Shown: piece after piece, positions 47,901-57,264 of the stretch | Position numbering within the stretch: position 1 is the stretch's first letter | Layout: every line of letters starts with the position of its first letter | Source: Stomorhina lunata | Taxonomy: Eukaryota; Arthropoda; Insecta; Diptera; Rhiniidae | Direction: 5' to 3' | Length of the DNA: 64,000 bases | NCBI GenBank assembly: GCA_933228675.1 | Contig: OW121741.1 | Location: 37,291,952 to 37,355,951, forward strand | Position numbers and translations under genes: made by a program | The notes under the pieces: model-generated | The model's input: the letters and a program-made list of their open reading frames with translations, nothing else | Database searches by the model: none | What the model was told of the DNA's origin: nothing

Positions 47901-49703
47901 TTTGAAAAGTCTGGTCCATCAAATTAAAAATAACTTTGGAACCGGCTGTTCGATTTTGTTGAAAATTACAGTATGGAATATAAATAAAATTATCCTTAAG
48001 TCGCTCTTAACAATAATTTTTATAAGTCTAACGGATTCTAAGTTATTTAAACTTCAAAGTAAAACAAATAATAAAAAAATTTAATTTTGTCAACTTTATT
48101 TCATAAAAAATCAAAAATAACAAAAGTCTCAAATTTTTATTACATAATCAGAAAACTATGAATATTCCAAATAAAATAAGCCTTTTTTCTGAAAATCTAT
48201 AAAAAACTTTGATTTTATTAGCAAAAAAGTAAATAAAGTAAAAATATCAAATTTTGAATTGAAGTCATTTCTGTCATTAAGGTTTATATAGGAGCGGTTT
48301 ATACAGAAATTATGTGTGTACAAAATAAACGTCAAATTGTCATTATCTTCAGATTTAAAAGCTTTTTTGTAAATGTCGAAGCATTTTCTCGTATGGGAGC
48401 TAAGGTCAAATATGGACAAATTTCAACGAAATTTAACAGAGATTTTGGTTTATATAGGCCTTATTTCTTTCATATTTCATAATAATATACTTAAATTTGT
48501 GGGGTTATATGGGAGCTAGGGTCAAATGTGGACCTAATTCCTCAAAATTAAACAATTTGAATACAATTTATACAAAAGAATAAAAAGCTTTTTTGTGGAT
48601 TTCGAAGCATTTGAGTGGCTTTTTTCGAAAGTTTCTTATATGGGAGCTAGGGTCAAATATGGACCTATTTGAGCGAAATTTAACACAGTAATTTTTATTT
48701 ATATAAGCTTTATTTCTTTCAAATTTTATAATAATACACTAAATTTTGTGGCCAAAACATACAATTTTTAATTTAAGTCATTTCTGTCATTGGGGGTATT
48801 TGGGAGCTAGAGTCAAATGTTTACCGATTTTCTCAAAATTTAGCAATTTGATTAGAGTTTATACAAAAGTTATGTGTGCAAGAAATAATTATACAATTGT
48901 CATTTCGAAGCATTTAAGTGGCTTTTGTCAGAATGTCTTGTATGGGGGCTATGGTCAAATATGAACCGATTTTAAATTGCATTTTCAATAAAATTGGATA
49001 CGTCGTTCTTAATATATGGTAAAATAACTAGCACAACCTCTTCAAAAATTCCAAATTTTAGAATTTATTTTTAAATAACACTGACCGGCAAAAATTGCTC
49101 ACTTACTTTGATCTCATCAGGTCTGAATTTCGAGATATTAAGCATTGAGATGCCTAGTTAACAAAATATCCCAAAAAACTTGGTTTTTAAATGCTTAATA
49201 TCTCGAAAACCAGACCTGATGAGATCCAAGTAAATATAGGGTTTTCATTCAATTATTCGGCTGTTTTTGTACTTAAGGGACCATAACAAATAAGAAAAAT
49301 ATAGTTTAATAAAAATTTAATTTTTATTGTTAACCAGTGTTATTGCTGCAATTACACTAGCTTAGTTACAAACTCCAGCTAGTGTAAAACCACCTTTAGT
49401 ACATCAACAAATTTCACAAAATTTTCATAACTATTCTTTATTTCTTTAGGTTATTTATATTCAGCTCTTAGTCCCATCACCTATTGGGCCCTCAATCACA
49501 ACAGCCTACGACAATCTCCCTGTGCTCCTATCATACGTTTACGCTCTATGCAAAAATTCTTACGCACCCGTTTTCGTTCGCATCCCGTACCACCGGCGCC
49601 CTCCTCAACAAACGAGGCCCAGTTGGGCGCATTCAATCCGAAATTAATTAAACTAACGCCGAAACAATATAGAGCTCAGGCCTCGTCGCATTATTTGTAT
49701 TAA
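35367..49703 (+). CDS. Rhodopsin-family (class A) orphan G-protein-coupled receptor, four coding exons
   Basis: Seven-transmembrane cell-surface receptor. Exons 35367-35921, 45823-46547, 46612-46874 and 49450-49703 join in phases 0, 2 and 1 to 1,797 nt, or 598 residues plus stop; all introns are GT-AG. Visible landmarks: an acidic N-terminal domain of about 100 residues with an NFT glycosylation site (N83); TM1 with GN (121-122); TM2 with LAVCIADLL (D149); Cys178 at the top of TM3; DRY at 202-204; TM4 about 219-243; Cys306 in loop 2 as disulfide partner; TM5 about 315-338 with P331; a long third loop of about 130 residues; TM6 with CWAP (484-487); TM7 with SPITY (522-526) in place of NPxxY. 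The ATG has a reasonable fly context (ACAATGA). Ligand unknown. It resembles insect orphan class A receptors, but I cannot name the ortholog. Confidence 0.9.
36093..36365 (+). mobile_element. LINE family B 3' fragment, left of the tandem array
   Basis: Starts with TTAGTTTAACCCTCTGCGAC, a string also found at 40917, then the C-terminal coding remnant (TATTTATAACATCTATATCC, AAAGGTGCTTATCGGTGACA, ACTGTTCTATCGC). It breaks at the array starting at about 36366. In GPCR intron 1. Confidence 0.55.
36366..40890 (+). repeat. 4.5-kb tandem array of about 400-590-bp units (probably one interspersed element)
   Basis: AAAGTACCAAAATATAG-type landmarks recur at about 37077, 37585, 37984, 38558, 39128, 39712 and 40299, giving spacings of 399-587 and settling near 580 on the right. 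Each unit alternates poly-T/CCC words (TTTACCCTTTTTT) with words like GGAGATATGATGTTACTAAT. The left edge reads ACTAGCTTTTTAACTCGCTA. The right edge has CAGTCAGTCAGTCACGTTAG and TTTTATATATATAGATT, edge words I associate with insect interspersed repeats. No protein. It lies in GPCR intron 1, flanked by related LINE B pieces. Confidence 0.75.
40917..42260 (+). mobile_element. LINE family B 3' fragment, right of the array, with an insertion
   Basis: 40917-41055 repeats 36093-36230 (TTAGTTTAACCCTCTGCGAC, TATTTATAATACCTATATTC). Foreign DNA follows (about 41056-41805). LINE sequence resumes at AATACAACTCTCATGTGTGG and runs through TTCACTATTCCATCGC to the 3' tail near 42255 (GTGAGTGTTGGCCCAACAC). 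Confidence 0.6.
41056..41805. other. Insertion with a local duplication and a GC-richer reading frame
   Basis: The words AAGTACCCC.TGTTCCAATTGG, CTCCAGCTA..AGGTAAGAA and TACTCTAACCTCCTCGTGGT occur twice (about 41109-41229 and 41230-41352). The start AACGTAGGTCCCTATCAAT matches the SINE body near 59345. A 109-residue plus-strand frame (41474-41803) is less AT-rich than its surroundings (GCGGGCGTCTGTCTCGGATC) but matches no family I recognise. Confidence 0.4.
42290..43343 (-). mobile_element. LINE family C fragment
   Basis: Minus-strand remains of an endonuclease/RT-type LINE: C-terminal section at 42350-42560 (matching 52560-53780), connection region at 42600-42900, and RT N-terminal motifs at 43100-43330 (DYNSYSGITLLSISNKIISLVIL, NRSCVDLI). 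Heavily mutated. It joins directly to LINE family B at about 43344. Confidence 0.65.
43344..44825 (+). mobile_element. LINE family B copy, 5'-truncated and decayed
   Basis: Begins within the RT (WKVANVTPIPKKGEA equivalent at 43360-43405). Visible pieces include ISKAFDRVWHGALLSKLIAF (43640-43700), GVPQGS near 43810, a decayed FADD near 43900, and the C-terminal LLDRVQEKTKVLIGDSRVSNS (44335-44405). It ends GAGTGCTGGTCC before a short A tract at 44825. Several stops and frameshifts. In GPCR intron 1. Confidence 0.75.
45124..45520 (+). mobile_element. Short LINE-derived element, copy 2
   Basis: Same two-part build as the element at 380. The 5' part covers GTGATGTAGTGGATG, CTTGGTAAGCCCAGACTTAT and CGGGCTAGTAACCCAC. 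The 3' part covers AAAGCTTGGCCTATGCAATT and CTTTGACCTTAAGAGG with an AAATAAGTACCTAAATAA tail. It is in GPCR intron 1, about 300 bases before exon 2. Confidence 0.65.
45823..46547 (+). CDS. GPCR coding exon 2 (residues 186-427, last codon split)
   Basis: The acceptor is TTTATGTTTCAG. It encodes TM3 with LDRYATVKHPR, TM4, the second extracellular loop (Thr/Ser/Ala/Pro-rich, with N301 as an NVS site and Cys306), TM5 and much of the third intracellular loop. The donor is GTGAGT after CCCAG, phase 2. Confidence 0.9.
46612..46874 (+). CDS. GPCR coding exon 3 (residues 428-514, with both border codons split)
   Basis: After a 64-base intron the acceptor TTTAAAATTTTAG restores Arg427. It encodes the basic end of the third loop (Arg-rich, REIREHSQRQRMARAAQRG), TM6 with FIACWAPHVFC, and the start of TM7. 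The donor is GTAAAT, phase 1. Confidence 0.88.
46902..48080. repeat. Six tandem repeats of about 160-195 bp in GPCR intron 3
   Basis: The string TTTGGAACCGGTTGTTCGAT recurs, with changes, near 47030, 47224, 47413, 47575, 47750 and 47935. Each is followed by GGAAAAGAAAAGTAAATA and TATAAGTCTAACGGATTCTA-type words. The block starts CACTGGTCAGCAAAATTTAA, resembling the end of the foldback element at 49075. Confidence 0.8.
48180..48990. repeat. Repeats with the TATGGGAGCTAGGGTCAAAT motif in GPCR intron 3
   Basis: Five occurrences (about 48392, 48507, 48639, 48795, 48940) lie amid related filler (CATTTCTGTCATT, ATTATGTGTG). The inverted form (ATTTGACC.TAGCTC.CATA) occurs at 59610 and 59740 inside the TATACCCTTCACC element, so this is probably a piece of that family in opposite orientation. 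Confidence 0.55.
49075..49343. mobile_element. Foldback MITE in GPCR intron 3
   Basis: The ends read AATAACACTGACCGGCAAAA (left) and, in reverse complement, AATAACACTGGTTAACAATA (right). Inside, two 43-nt arms (49104-49146 and 49190-49232) pair with only three mismatches around a 43-nt loop. No protein is encoded. It ends about 107 bases before exon 4. Confidence 0.6.
49450..49703 (+). CDS. GPCR coding exon 4 (residue 515 to stop)
   Basis: The acceptor TTTATTTCTTTAG completes Gly515. It encodes TM7 (YLYSALSPITYWALNH) and a C-terminal tail of about 70 residues, rich in Arg and Pro and ending SSHYLY. The TAA is at 49701-49703. Confidence 0.88.
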
Positions 49704-49999
49704 AAGAAAAAAAATGTGGCTCCGAAAGAAGCAACAACAAAATTACTTATAAAAAAAAACTCGTATGTATTTATTATAATAAAATTAGCTATAGATATAG
49801 ACTTTCCTGAACATCATCTATCTTTAAAAAGAAAATCATTGTATATTCCTAACTCTGAACCATTTGAAAAATTTCTTAAGTATATCTCGGCAAAGTTATG
49901 AAACTGTATGCTTCGATTTTAATGTTTTTAAGGCACATAATAGCACTAGTTGAAAAAACCGACAAAAGGGAAAAGATAGTTCGAGAGCGCTGAATTCAC
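49704..49999 (+). other. Probable start of the GPCR 3' untranslated region
   Basis: AT-rich sequence directly follows the TAA at 49701. AATAAAA occurs near 49780, but I see no decisive cleavage context. The 61-residue frame here is not credible as a gene. Confidence 0.35.
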
Positions 50000-51250
50000 T
50001 GGTGCTAACCGTTTTTTAGGTTGGCTATAGTTTTCGAGATATTGCATTGTTTAAAAAATGTAGGAGGTTGCGCAATAAATATTCGTGTAACTCGAAAATT
50101 GTTTATTTTCTTGAACTAAGTAAAAAACTGAAATTCGGCAACAAAATTATCTTTCAGAAAGACGAATCACTATTTTATTCCGAGTAGTGGTTTAGGAAAT
50201 AAGTTTTTTTGTTTGCAAAAAAAAATTTTTTGATAATGAAAAATTTTGTGATTTTTCAAAAAAACAAATATTTTTTTTCCAAAAAAATTTAAAAACGACT
50301 GCTTGAATTAGAAAAAAACTGTGCTAACCGTTTTTTTAAGTTAGCTCTAGTTTTCGAGATATTGCGTTTTTAATAAAATGGAGGATGTTGCGCAATAAAT
50401 ATTCACTTAACTCGAAAACTTTTTATTTTCTTGATCTAAGTAAAAAACCTAAATTCGGCAACAAAATTATCTTTCCGAAACACTTATTATTTTTTTAATT
50501 CGAGTAGTAGTTTTTGTTTGCAAGAAATAATATTTTTGAAAATGATTTTGTGATTTTTCAAAAAAAAAATGTATTTCTAAAACGACCGCTCGAATTAAAA
50601 AAAATAATTAGTGTTCCTGAAAGAAAATTTTGTTGCCGAATTTTGATTTGTTTACTTAGTTGAAGAAAACAAACAGTTTTTGAGTTACGCGAAAAATTGG
50701 GAAATAAAAGCACTTTATAATTTAGCAAAGTTTCAAACCATAACAAATCACGCGATAACAATTGGGTAAGTTTGGGTAACTTCGGATTAGTAAAAACCTA
50801 AATTCGTCAACAAAATTATCTTTCAGAAACACAAATTATAAATCCGAGTATTGATTTTGGAAATAATTTTTTTTTTGTTTGCAACGAAACATATTTTTGA
50901 AAACGAAAATTTTTGTGATTTTTCAAAAAAAAAATTTTTTGCAAACAAAAAAAATATTTCTAAAACGACTGCTCGTATTAAAAAATACTCTGCTAACCGT
51001 TAGTGTTCCTGAAAGATAATTTTGTTGCCGAATTTTGATTTGTTTACTTAGTTCAAGAAAATAAACAGTTTTTGAATCAAGTTCGGACATTTAAGAGTTA
51101 TTATGAAATTTCTCCCTCAAACTTACCCAAAAATATTAAAAAATGAAAGTACTTTTATAATTTAGCAAAGTTTCAAACCATAACAAATCACGCGATAACA
51201 ATTGTGTAAGTTTGGGTAACTTCGGTTTAGTTTGGGTAACTTCGGTTTAG
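50000..51250. repeat. Direct and inverted repeat cluster downstream of the GPCR
   Basis: The segment GTGCTAACCGTTTTTT..CGAGATATTGC..TTGCGCAATAAATATTC..AACTCGAAAA occurs at about 50005 and 50320. Parts of it appear inverted at 50610-50700 and 51000-51080 (TTTTGTTGCCGAATTTTGAT). Another segment (AACAAATCACGCGATAACAA) is repeated at 50743 and 51181, about 440 bases apart. No coding potential. Confidence 0.6.
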
Positions 51251-52530
51251 TTTGACGAGAAATAATAATTAAAATAAAGCATTTTAAATGCCAGTTTTCT
51301 CTAAACTTTAAAAATTTTTTCTTAACTCTTGTCTACCTTTTACAAATGGTTCAGAAAAAAAGTGTCTTGAAAATTTTGTACATAAAACTAGTAAAATCCT
51401 TAAGTCTACATTTACTTATATCTTTTAAAAAAGCTTTTATTACAGCTTAAAAAATCTCTTCTAAAACATCTATAAAAATTCCGCTTTTTCTTTTCTAACC
51501 CAAACCAAAAACTTTAATCAAAACTTTAACTATCATCAAAAATTTGTATCTAAGATAAATTAAATCTTTCTATTTCTAAAATATTTTCGACATTTTACGA
51601 ACTAAAATATTAATTTAAACTAAATTCTAGACTATTTACATAAAATTATCGAGATATAAACAAAAAATTCTATAGAAATTTAAGATTAAAAATCAGAAGC
51701 AACAAAAATTTATATAAAAAAAAAGTTAACTTTTTATTGTGTTTTATATAAAAAAAAAAAATTATTGTAAAATGTAGTAAATAATCAAAATGTGTATATG
51801 TATAAATTAAGTATATAATCGTATGTATATAAGAATTAAAGAATTAACGTTTAAATTCTAAAAAATGCTAATATTTGATGTTACTTTTTTCAAATCAAAA
51901 CTGTTCTTTGAGAACTGAATTCTATTAAGTTCTAATAACTTTCCCGAAATCGAGCTATGCATCAAAAAAAATTCTTTTTTATTTTTCAAGTCTATTCTAA
52001 ATTTAAAGTTCACCCATCTCTATCATAGCCAATTTCGCCTATTGAATGTTACTTATCTTCATTCTTGTTTTAGCAGCTAAAACTGATCAAATATAAAATT
52101 TAACTGAGATCCATAAATAGGTATTCAATGCAATGTTTAATACAGCCAAGAACTGACCTGAGAAGCCAACTGAAAAAGAAAATTGTGCAAATGGTAGGTC
52201 CCTCATAAGGCGATCATAGCGCACAGACTCATTTAGACCAAGAAAACCATTGATATAACACAGCAACTATGAAAGAGCATTTAACTGGCTCAAGAGTTAA
52301 AGAATCCAGTTCGGTACCCACATAAAAACACTTTTCCGCTGATATATCCCTTTAAGAGATTTGCGGTAATTAAGGGCTTCTGTTGACAGAATCCAGAAGC
52401 TGTCAGAGAATTTATTAATGCCAGCTAATCTGCTTCAATCCCCATTGTTGCCCCATTGGCCTCTTACATTAAATAGAGCAACTATGGTCCATAAAGTCCT
52501 GCCTATCTTGTTCAATATTTATAAAAGTTT
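51251..52530. other. AT-rich, no gene recognised
   Basis: The first 650 bases are low-complexity AT. From about 52150 the composition is more balanced. The words CCCATTGGCCTCTTACATTA and GCAACTATGGTC near 52450-52495 resemble 55640-55680, suggesting a decayed repeat, but no protein motif is visible. Confidence 0.4.
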
Positions 52531-52536
52531 CAAATC

Positions 52537-53780
52537 CGATTCTTCTTCTGTTATCCTAAGCTACCAGTGAAGCAAAGGACCTCTACCATTCAAAGTTTGC
52601 TGCTCGCAACTCCGCAATTGACCTTCTAGCAGGTGCACAAACACGACGGCCGCTTCCCTGTGGATTCCAACGAAGCGCTTGTCGAGCAATATTGGTATTT
52701 GGCCTTCGAAGTGTGTGGCCTTCCACCACCATTTCCGTTGACATACCTCTAAAGAAGCAGGGTTTTGGTTTGTCGCGTTTAGTAGATCTTCATTTCTTAT
52801 GCGACTTGCATTTGTTTGCAAAATTTTGTAGACGCTTATCGATGACATTTGTGCGTTTCCAAGTTTCGCAACCATAAAAAAGATGGACTTGACATTCATA
52901 TATCACCTTGTTCAATATAAATGAAAGTGTCAGATCCGATTCTTTTTCTGTTATCATTGAATTCCAGTGAAGCAAAGGGCCTCAACCATCCTTTTATATT
53001 GAACTCTATTGCGAGATGTTAATCATACGTCATTTCATTAAAAGTTTGCTGCTAGCAACTCCACATCAATTGACCTTATCCACGTTCTAGGAGGTGCACC
53101 AATACGACGGACGCCATTTCCGTTGACATACCTCTATAGAAGCAGGGATTTGGTTTGTCAAGTTTAGTAGATCTTCATTTCTTATGCAATTAGGCCTTCA
53201 TATATTAAAGATCTGCCGCAAGCATTTGTTTGCAAATGTTTATAGGCGCTTATCGATGGCATTTGTGCTTTTCCATGTTTCGCAACCGTTAAACCAGATG
53301 TACTTCACATTCATCGACTTGACATTCATCGATGTTCAATATTAATAAAAGTGTCAGATCCGTTTCTTCTTCTGTTATCCTAAACTCCCAGTGAAGCAAA
53401 GGGTCTCAACCATCCTTTTATATTGAACTCTATTGCGAAATGTTAACCACACATCACTTCATTAAAAGTTTGCTGCTCGCAACTCCGCATCAATTGAGCT
53501 TATCCACGTTCTAGCAGGTGCACCAGCACGACGCCCGCTTCCTTGTGCAATGTTGGTATTTATCCCTCAAAGTGTGTGGCCTATCCGCCGCCATTTCCGT
53601 TTACAAACCTCTATAGAAGCAGGGATTTGGTTTATCGCGTTTAGTAGATCTTCATTTCTTATGCAACTCGACAACCATATATTAAGAATTTGCCTCAAGC
53701 ATTTGTTTGCAAAGTTTTTAAGGCGCTTATCGATAGCATTTGTGCGTTTCCAAGTTTCGCAACCCTAAAACAAGTTGGAC
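52537..53780 (-). repeat. Three tandem copies of the LINE family C 3' region
   Basis: Copies begin near 52537, 52937 and 53359 with CCGATTCTTCTTCTGTTATC-like words. They pass through CCAGTGAAGCAAAGG, AAGTTTGCTGCTCGCAACTC and TTTAGTAGATCTTCATTTCT, and end near GGACTTGACATTC. The periods are about 400 and 422 bases. The copies are clearly diverged, so the triplication is old. Confidence 0.7.
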
Positions 53781-54403
53781 TTGACATTCGAGTTGTATAT
53801 TCGTAACTTAGTTGTTGTTGATGTTTGCCGAGATTTCCGAATAGCTCGGAGAATGCCGAATATAGATTTTGCTTTATTAATAAGCGATTCAATATCCTCA
53901 TCTGCGCAACCTTTTATAGATACCAAACTTTCAAGATAATTCAAACTTTCTACACATCCAATAACCTCGTTATCTACATTGATGTGTGTCGACGGGTTTG
54001 CGCCATAGCCTCCAGACACAATCTTTATCTTGGAAATATTGATTTCTTGCTCAGCTGCTCGAGATTCAACAGTGATAGCGTATGTGTTTTCTTGAAGATG
54101 ACCTGAGCTTTGGCTTAGAAGACATAGGTCATCAGCATATTCCAAGTCCTCGAGTTGTTTAAAGGGTGTCCATTGGATATAGTGTCTGCCATTCAGAGCC
54201 GTGAGCATTATGTTGTCGATTATTAGGATAAAAAGTGAAGGTGACAAGATACATCCTTATCTTAATTCAGTAATAACTTCTTACATAAGCCGAATTAAGT
54301 TCAGAATTTTCGTTAGCATATTACGACTTTCTAAAATACTCCATAGATAGCTTCTACAGACACTGTCGAAGGCCTTCATAAAGTCGTTAAACGCTAGGTA
54401 AAT

Positions 54404-54419
54404 GGGGGGGGGGGGGGGG
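54404..54419 (+). repeat. Run of 16 G
   Basis: Related LINE copies read AAATGGGGGTGCGG (43078) and AAATAGGGGTGCGG (62298) at this point, so the run expanded from about five G. It could form G-quadruplex structures, or its length could be a sequencing artefact. Confidence 0.9.
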
Positions 54420-55300
54420 TAATTCATTACATTGCTTTAGAACTCTTCTTACTGTGTTGATTAGGTCAACATAAGATCAATTCTCTCTGAATCCAAACTG
54501 TAGCGAAAACTGCATCGGATATTCTGTTCAAAATTACTCGACTTAGTATTTTGCTCGGCATTGGTGGAAGTGTTATACCCCTGTAGTTATTGTAGTCTTT
54601 GGAGTCACCATTTTTTGGGTATTTTGACCAGTATACCTTCATTCCAGGAGGTTGGTAGAGCTTCTTCTTCCCATATTTTACGCACAAATGGGTGCCACAG
54701 TCTTGCCGATCTTTCAACATCACAACATCCTTCAACATCACAGAAAGTCTTCCAAACCTTCGGGAACCTTGTTTATTATGTTCGATAGCTTGTCGACTTA
54801 TTAGAAGCTGGCTTTTCGAGTGCGAATACTTGTTTTTAATGGCTCCTGATCGGTAAGGAACCATAGATCTTGGTTTTAAATAATAAGCGGACAGAAAATT
54901 CTAAGGATGCGTTCGAGGCACTGACTGACAAATTCTTGTAGTCTGCTCATTTCCCAGCTCGAAATATTCCATATAAGAGCATGTGTTAAAAATGTTAGTG
55001 TTAATCGAGATATCTTAAGATTTCCAGAAGTTATTGAGAATACCAAAAGCTTGCATTGGTTTGCAAAATACAAGTATACACGGTTTAGATCTAATTTTGC
55101 AACAAACTGTCGATTTATCTTCACACAGCTCCATCTGTTGATCTTTGGAGTTACCAGATCGCCCTGCTCATTCATTAACTGCTTCGAGTTGTGATAATTC
55201 ACATTTATCATTGTCAAACCGTTTTTTTTTAGTTTTAATGGGTCCCTGGAATTACCTCTAGATATAGAGTCAATTACAACCAACTCCCAAAATGTTTTTA

Positions 55301-55859
55301 AAGGGTCCCGACATATAGTAAATGTAAAGGGTCCCGACAGCGTATGACTGTGTTAGTATTATATATTTAAGAAGGCCGATGTAAAAGTTCGTATTTGTGA
55401 CTGAAATAATTAAGCGATACTATTAATTTGGTTTAGTAGGTCCCAGATAATACCTCTCTGCATTCTCAAGTTTGCGCTTCTGGATTCTATTACGACCAGA
55501 AACAAGAATGATAACAATAAGCATTCGCGCCTAACCCCTGAGGTGATATTAAAGGGTTCAGACCTCGTGCTTCACCGTACATTCAAAATTGTATAATTGT
55601 GAGGACATTATACGTCATCCTGTCTGTTCTAATTGTTTCCCGATTGGTCTCTTGCATTATATATTGCAACATATGGTCTTTAAAGATTATGACCAATTCC
55701 TGAGATATCTGAAGTCTTCCCTTTATCTTTTCGAAGTCCCCAAATTTTCTTCGTATTTATCATCGGCATAATCAAGCGATTCCAAACGTTTATTAGGTCT
55801 TTTATTAGTCCAGCATAATATAAGTATTTTTAAGTATGCGCGTATGCCTAACCTCTGAG
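55301..55859. other. Unassigned repeat-like sequence
   Basis: Two words, GCATTCGCGCCTAACCCCTG (55511) and GTATGCGCGTATGCCTAACC (55834), suggest a local repeat. No protein motif is recognised. Confidence 0.35.
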
Positions 55860-56096
55860 ATAGTTCTCCAACTTTGTCGGTCAAGCTTTAAAAGATTTTA
55901 CTCTACTTGGTCTTTCCGTCGAAGTTTTCGGACGTCCTCTTCTAAAGGGAGTTAACGTTGTTCCACGGGTGATGCCACGTGGAAGTCAGTGTCCACAGTT
56001 GAAATGAAGGATAACCAAGATAAGTCTTGGCTTAACAAGTTAAGATTTTGAATTGATCCGTTGCTTGGTATCCAACATCCCCTACATCACTCAACA
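55860..56096 (-). mobile_element. Short LINE-derived element, copy 3
   Basis: Minus-strand order: ATGTTGAGTGATGTAGGGGA start, CCAAGACTTATCTTGGTTAT, CAACTGTGGACACTGACTTC, then CTCTTTAGAAGAGGACGTCC and AAAGCTTGACCGACAAAGTT at the 3' end. It lacks endonuclease and RT. Closest in layout to the copy at 62955. Confidence 0.6.
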
Positions 56097-57165
56097 TCTC
56101 CGTTTTAATTTAAAATTGTATTTGTTATAAGACAATCCGCCTCGATTACTTGGTCAAGTGGCAGTTGTATATTGGCAGAAGCTATTTCTCAATTTAGAGG
56201 CGGAGAATTCAAGAGCCAAGATTCAAGATTGGCCCGCCCTCGTTTAGTTAAAATATTCTGAAATATAATTAAAATATTTCTAAACAATTCCAATTTATCA
56301 TTTAAAAAAAAATCTTACAAAGAATATAATTTAACTTGAATAGCCTTAATCTATAAATAAAAAAATAAATATATGCATATTTTAGAAAAATTATTAAATA
56401 ATTAACAAAAATGTTTATAAACTAAAAACTAATGATTTATTAAACGCCTTAAAATAATACTCAACTTAAAAGTTTAAAAAAGCAAAAAAACGAGAAAATA
56501 TTGAAACAAAATTTATATAAAGGGAAAATTTAAAAATAACAAATATTTTTTACTTTTAACTACAAAAAATAAAAAAAAAAACAAAAAACTACTGCAATAT
56601 TCAAACGAGAGAAACAAAAGAACAAAAATTACCAAAAAAAAATCTTTTTACAAATAAAACCAAAACCAAAAAATAACATAAAGAAAGATATTTAACAAAA
56701 AAAATGAAATATTTAAATAAATCAGGTTCCTTTTTTTTCATATGTAAATCAAGCAATAATTACGCTTTAAATTAAAATCTAAAAAAAAATTTCAAAAGAA
56801 AATCAAAATCGATGAAAAATATTGAAAATTAAATAAATACAAACAAATGCTGTTTTATTGAACGCATTTTTTAAATAAATTAAATCAAATTAAAATGTTT
56901 AATATTGAAAATATAAAATGTACTATAATATAAATATAACTATCAAAAAATTTAAAATTGTAAATTGTTATAAAAACTTTATCTTTATCTTTGAAAACAG
57001 TGAAAATTTCTAAATTTAATAAACCAGAGTTGAATTTTATGTTTCGAAATAGGTCAATATCAGTTCTGTCATCTGGCAACTTACTTAAGCAGTGTTATCC
57101 ATTTTGCGTTTTCAAAAGTGAACGTAAATAAAAAACATATAAAATATTTTTTTCGTATTTCTTTT
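56097..57165. other. Very AT-rich interval, no gene
   Basis: Apart from a short mixed stretch at 56140-56250 (GCCTCGATTACTTGGTC, TTGGCCCGCCCTCG) this is A/T low-complexity sequence without a recognisable feature. Confidence 0.45.
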
Positions 57166-57264
57166 TATACCCTTCACCACCATTGGTGGAAAGGGTATTA
57201 TAAGTTTGTGCTGATGTATGTAACGCATAGAAACATTTGTGTTTTAGTATACTAATAGGCTTAG

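Larger units (their letters stand above)
52537..55300 (-). mobile_element. LINE family C, large decayed copy
   Basis: On the minus strand from about 55300: endonuclease-RT linker (MNEQGDLVTPKINRW, 55140-55180), RT (PKNGDSKDYNNYRGITLPPM near 54560-54620; LEYADDLCLLSQ near 54105-54150, an intact YADD box), RT thumb/connection (GCADEDIESLINKAKSIFGI, 53870-53930) and a C-terminal RNEDLLNATNQNP..RKWWW segment. This is the endonuclease/RT LINE class often annotated craniofacial-development-protein-2-like. Frameshifts separate the pieces. The 3' part is present three times in tandem. Confidence 0.78.

Noticed and set aside
48156..48419. 87-residue minus-strand frame in GPCR intron 3
   Set aside because: It lies within intronic repeats with biased AT composition and has no domain or homologous copy staying open.
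49716..49901. 61-residue frame just after the GPCR stop
   Set aside because: AT-rich, no domain, in the expected 3' untranslated region.
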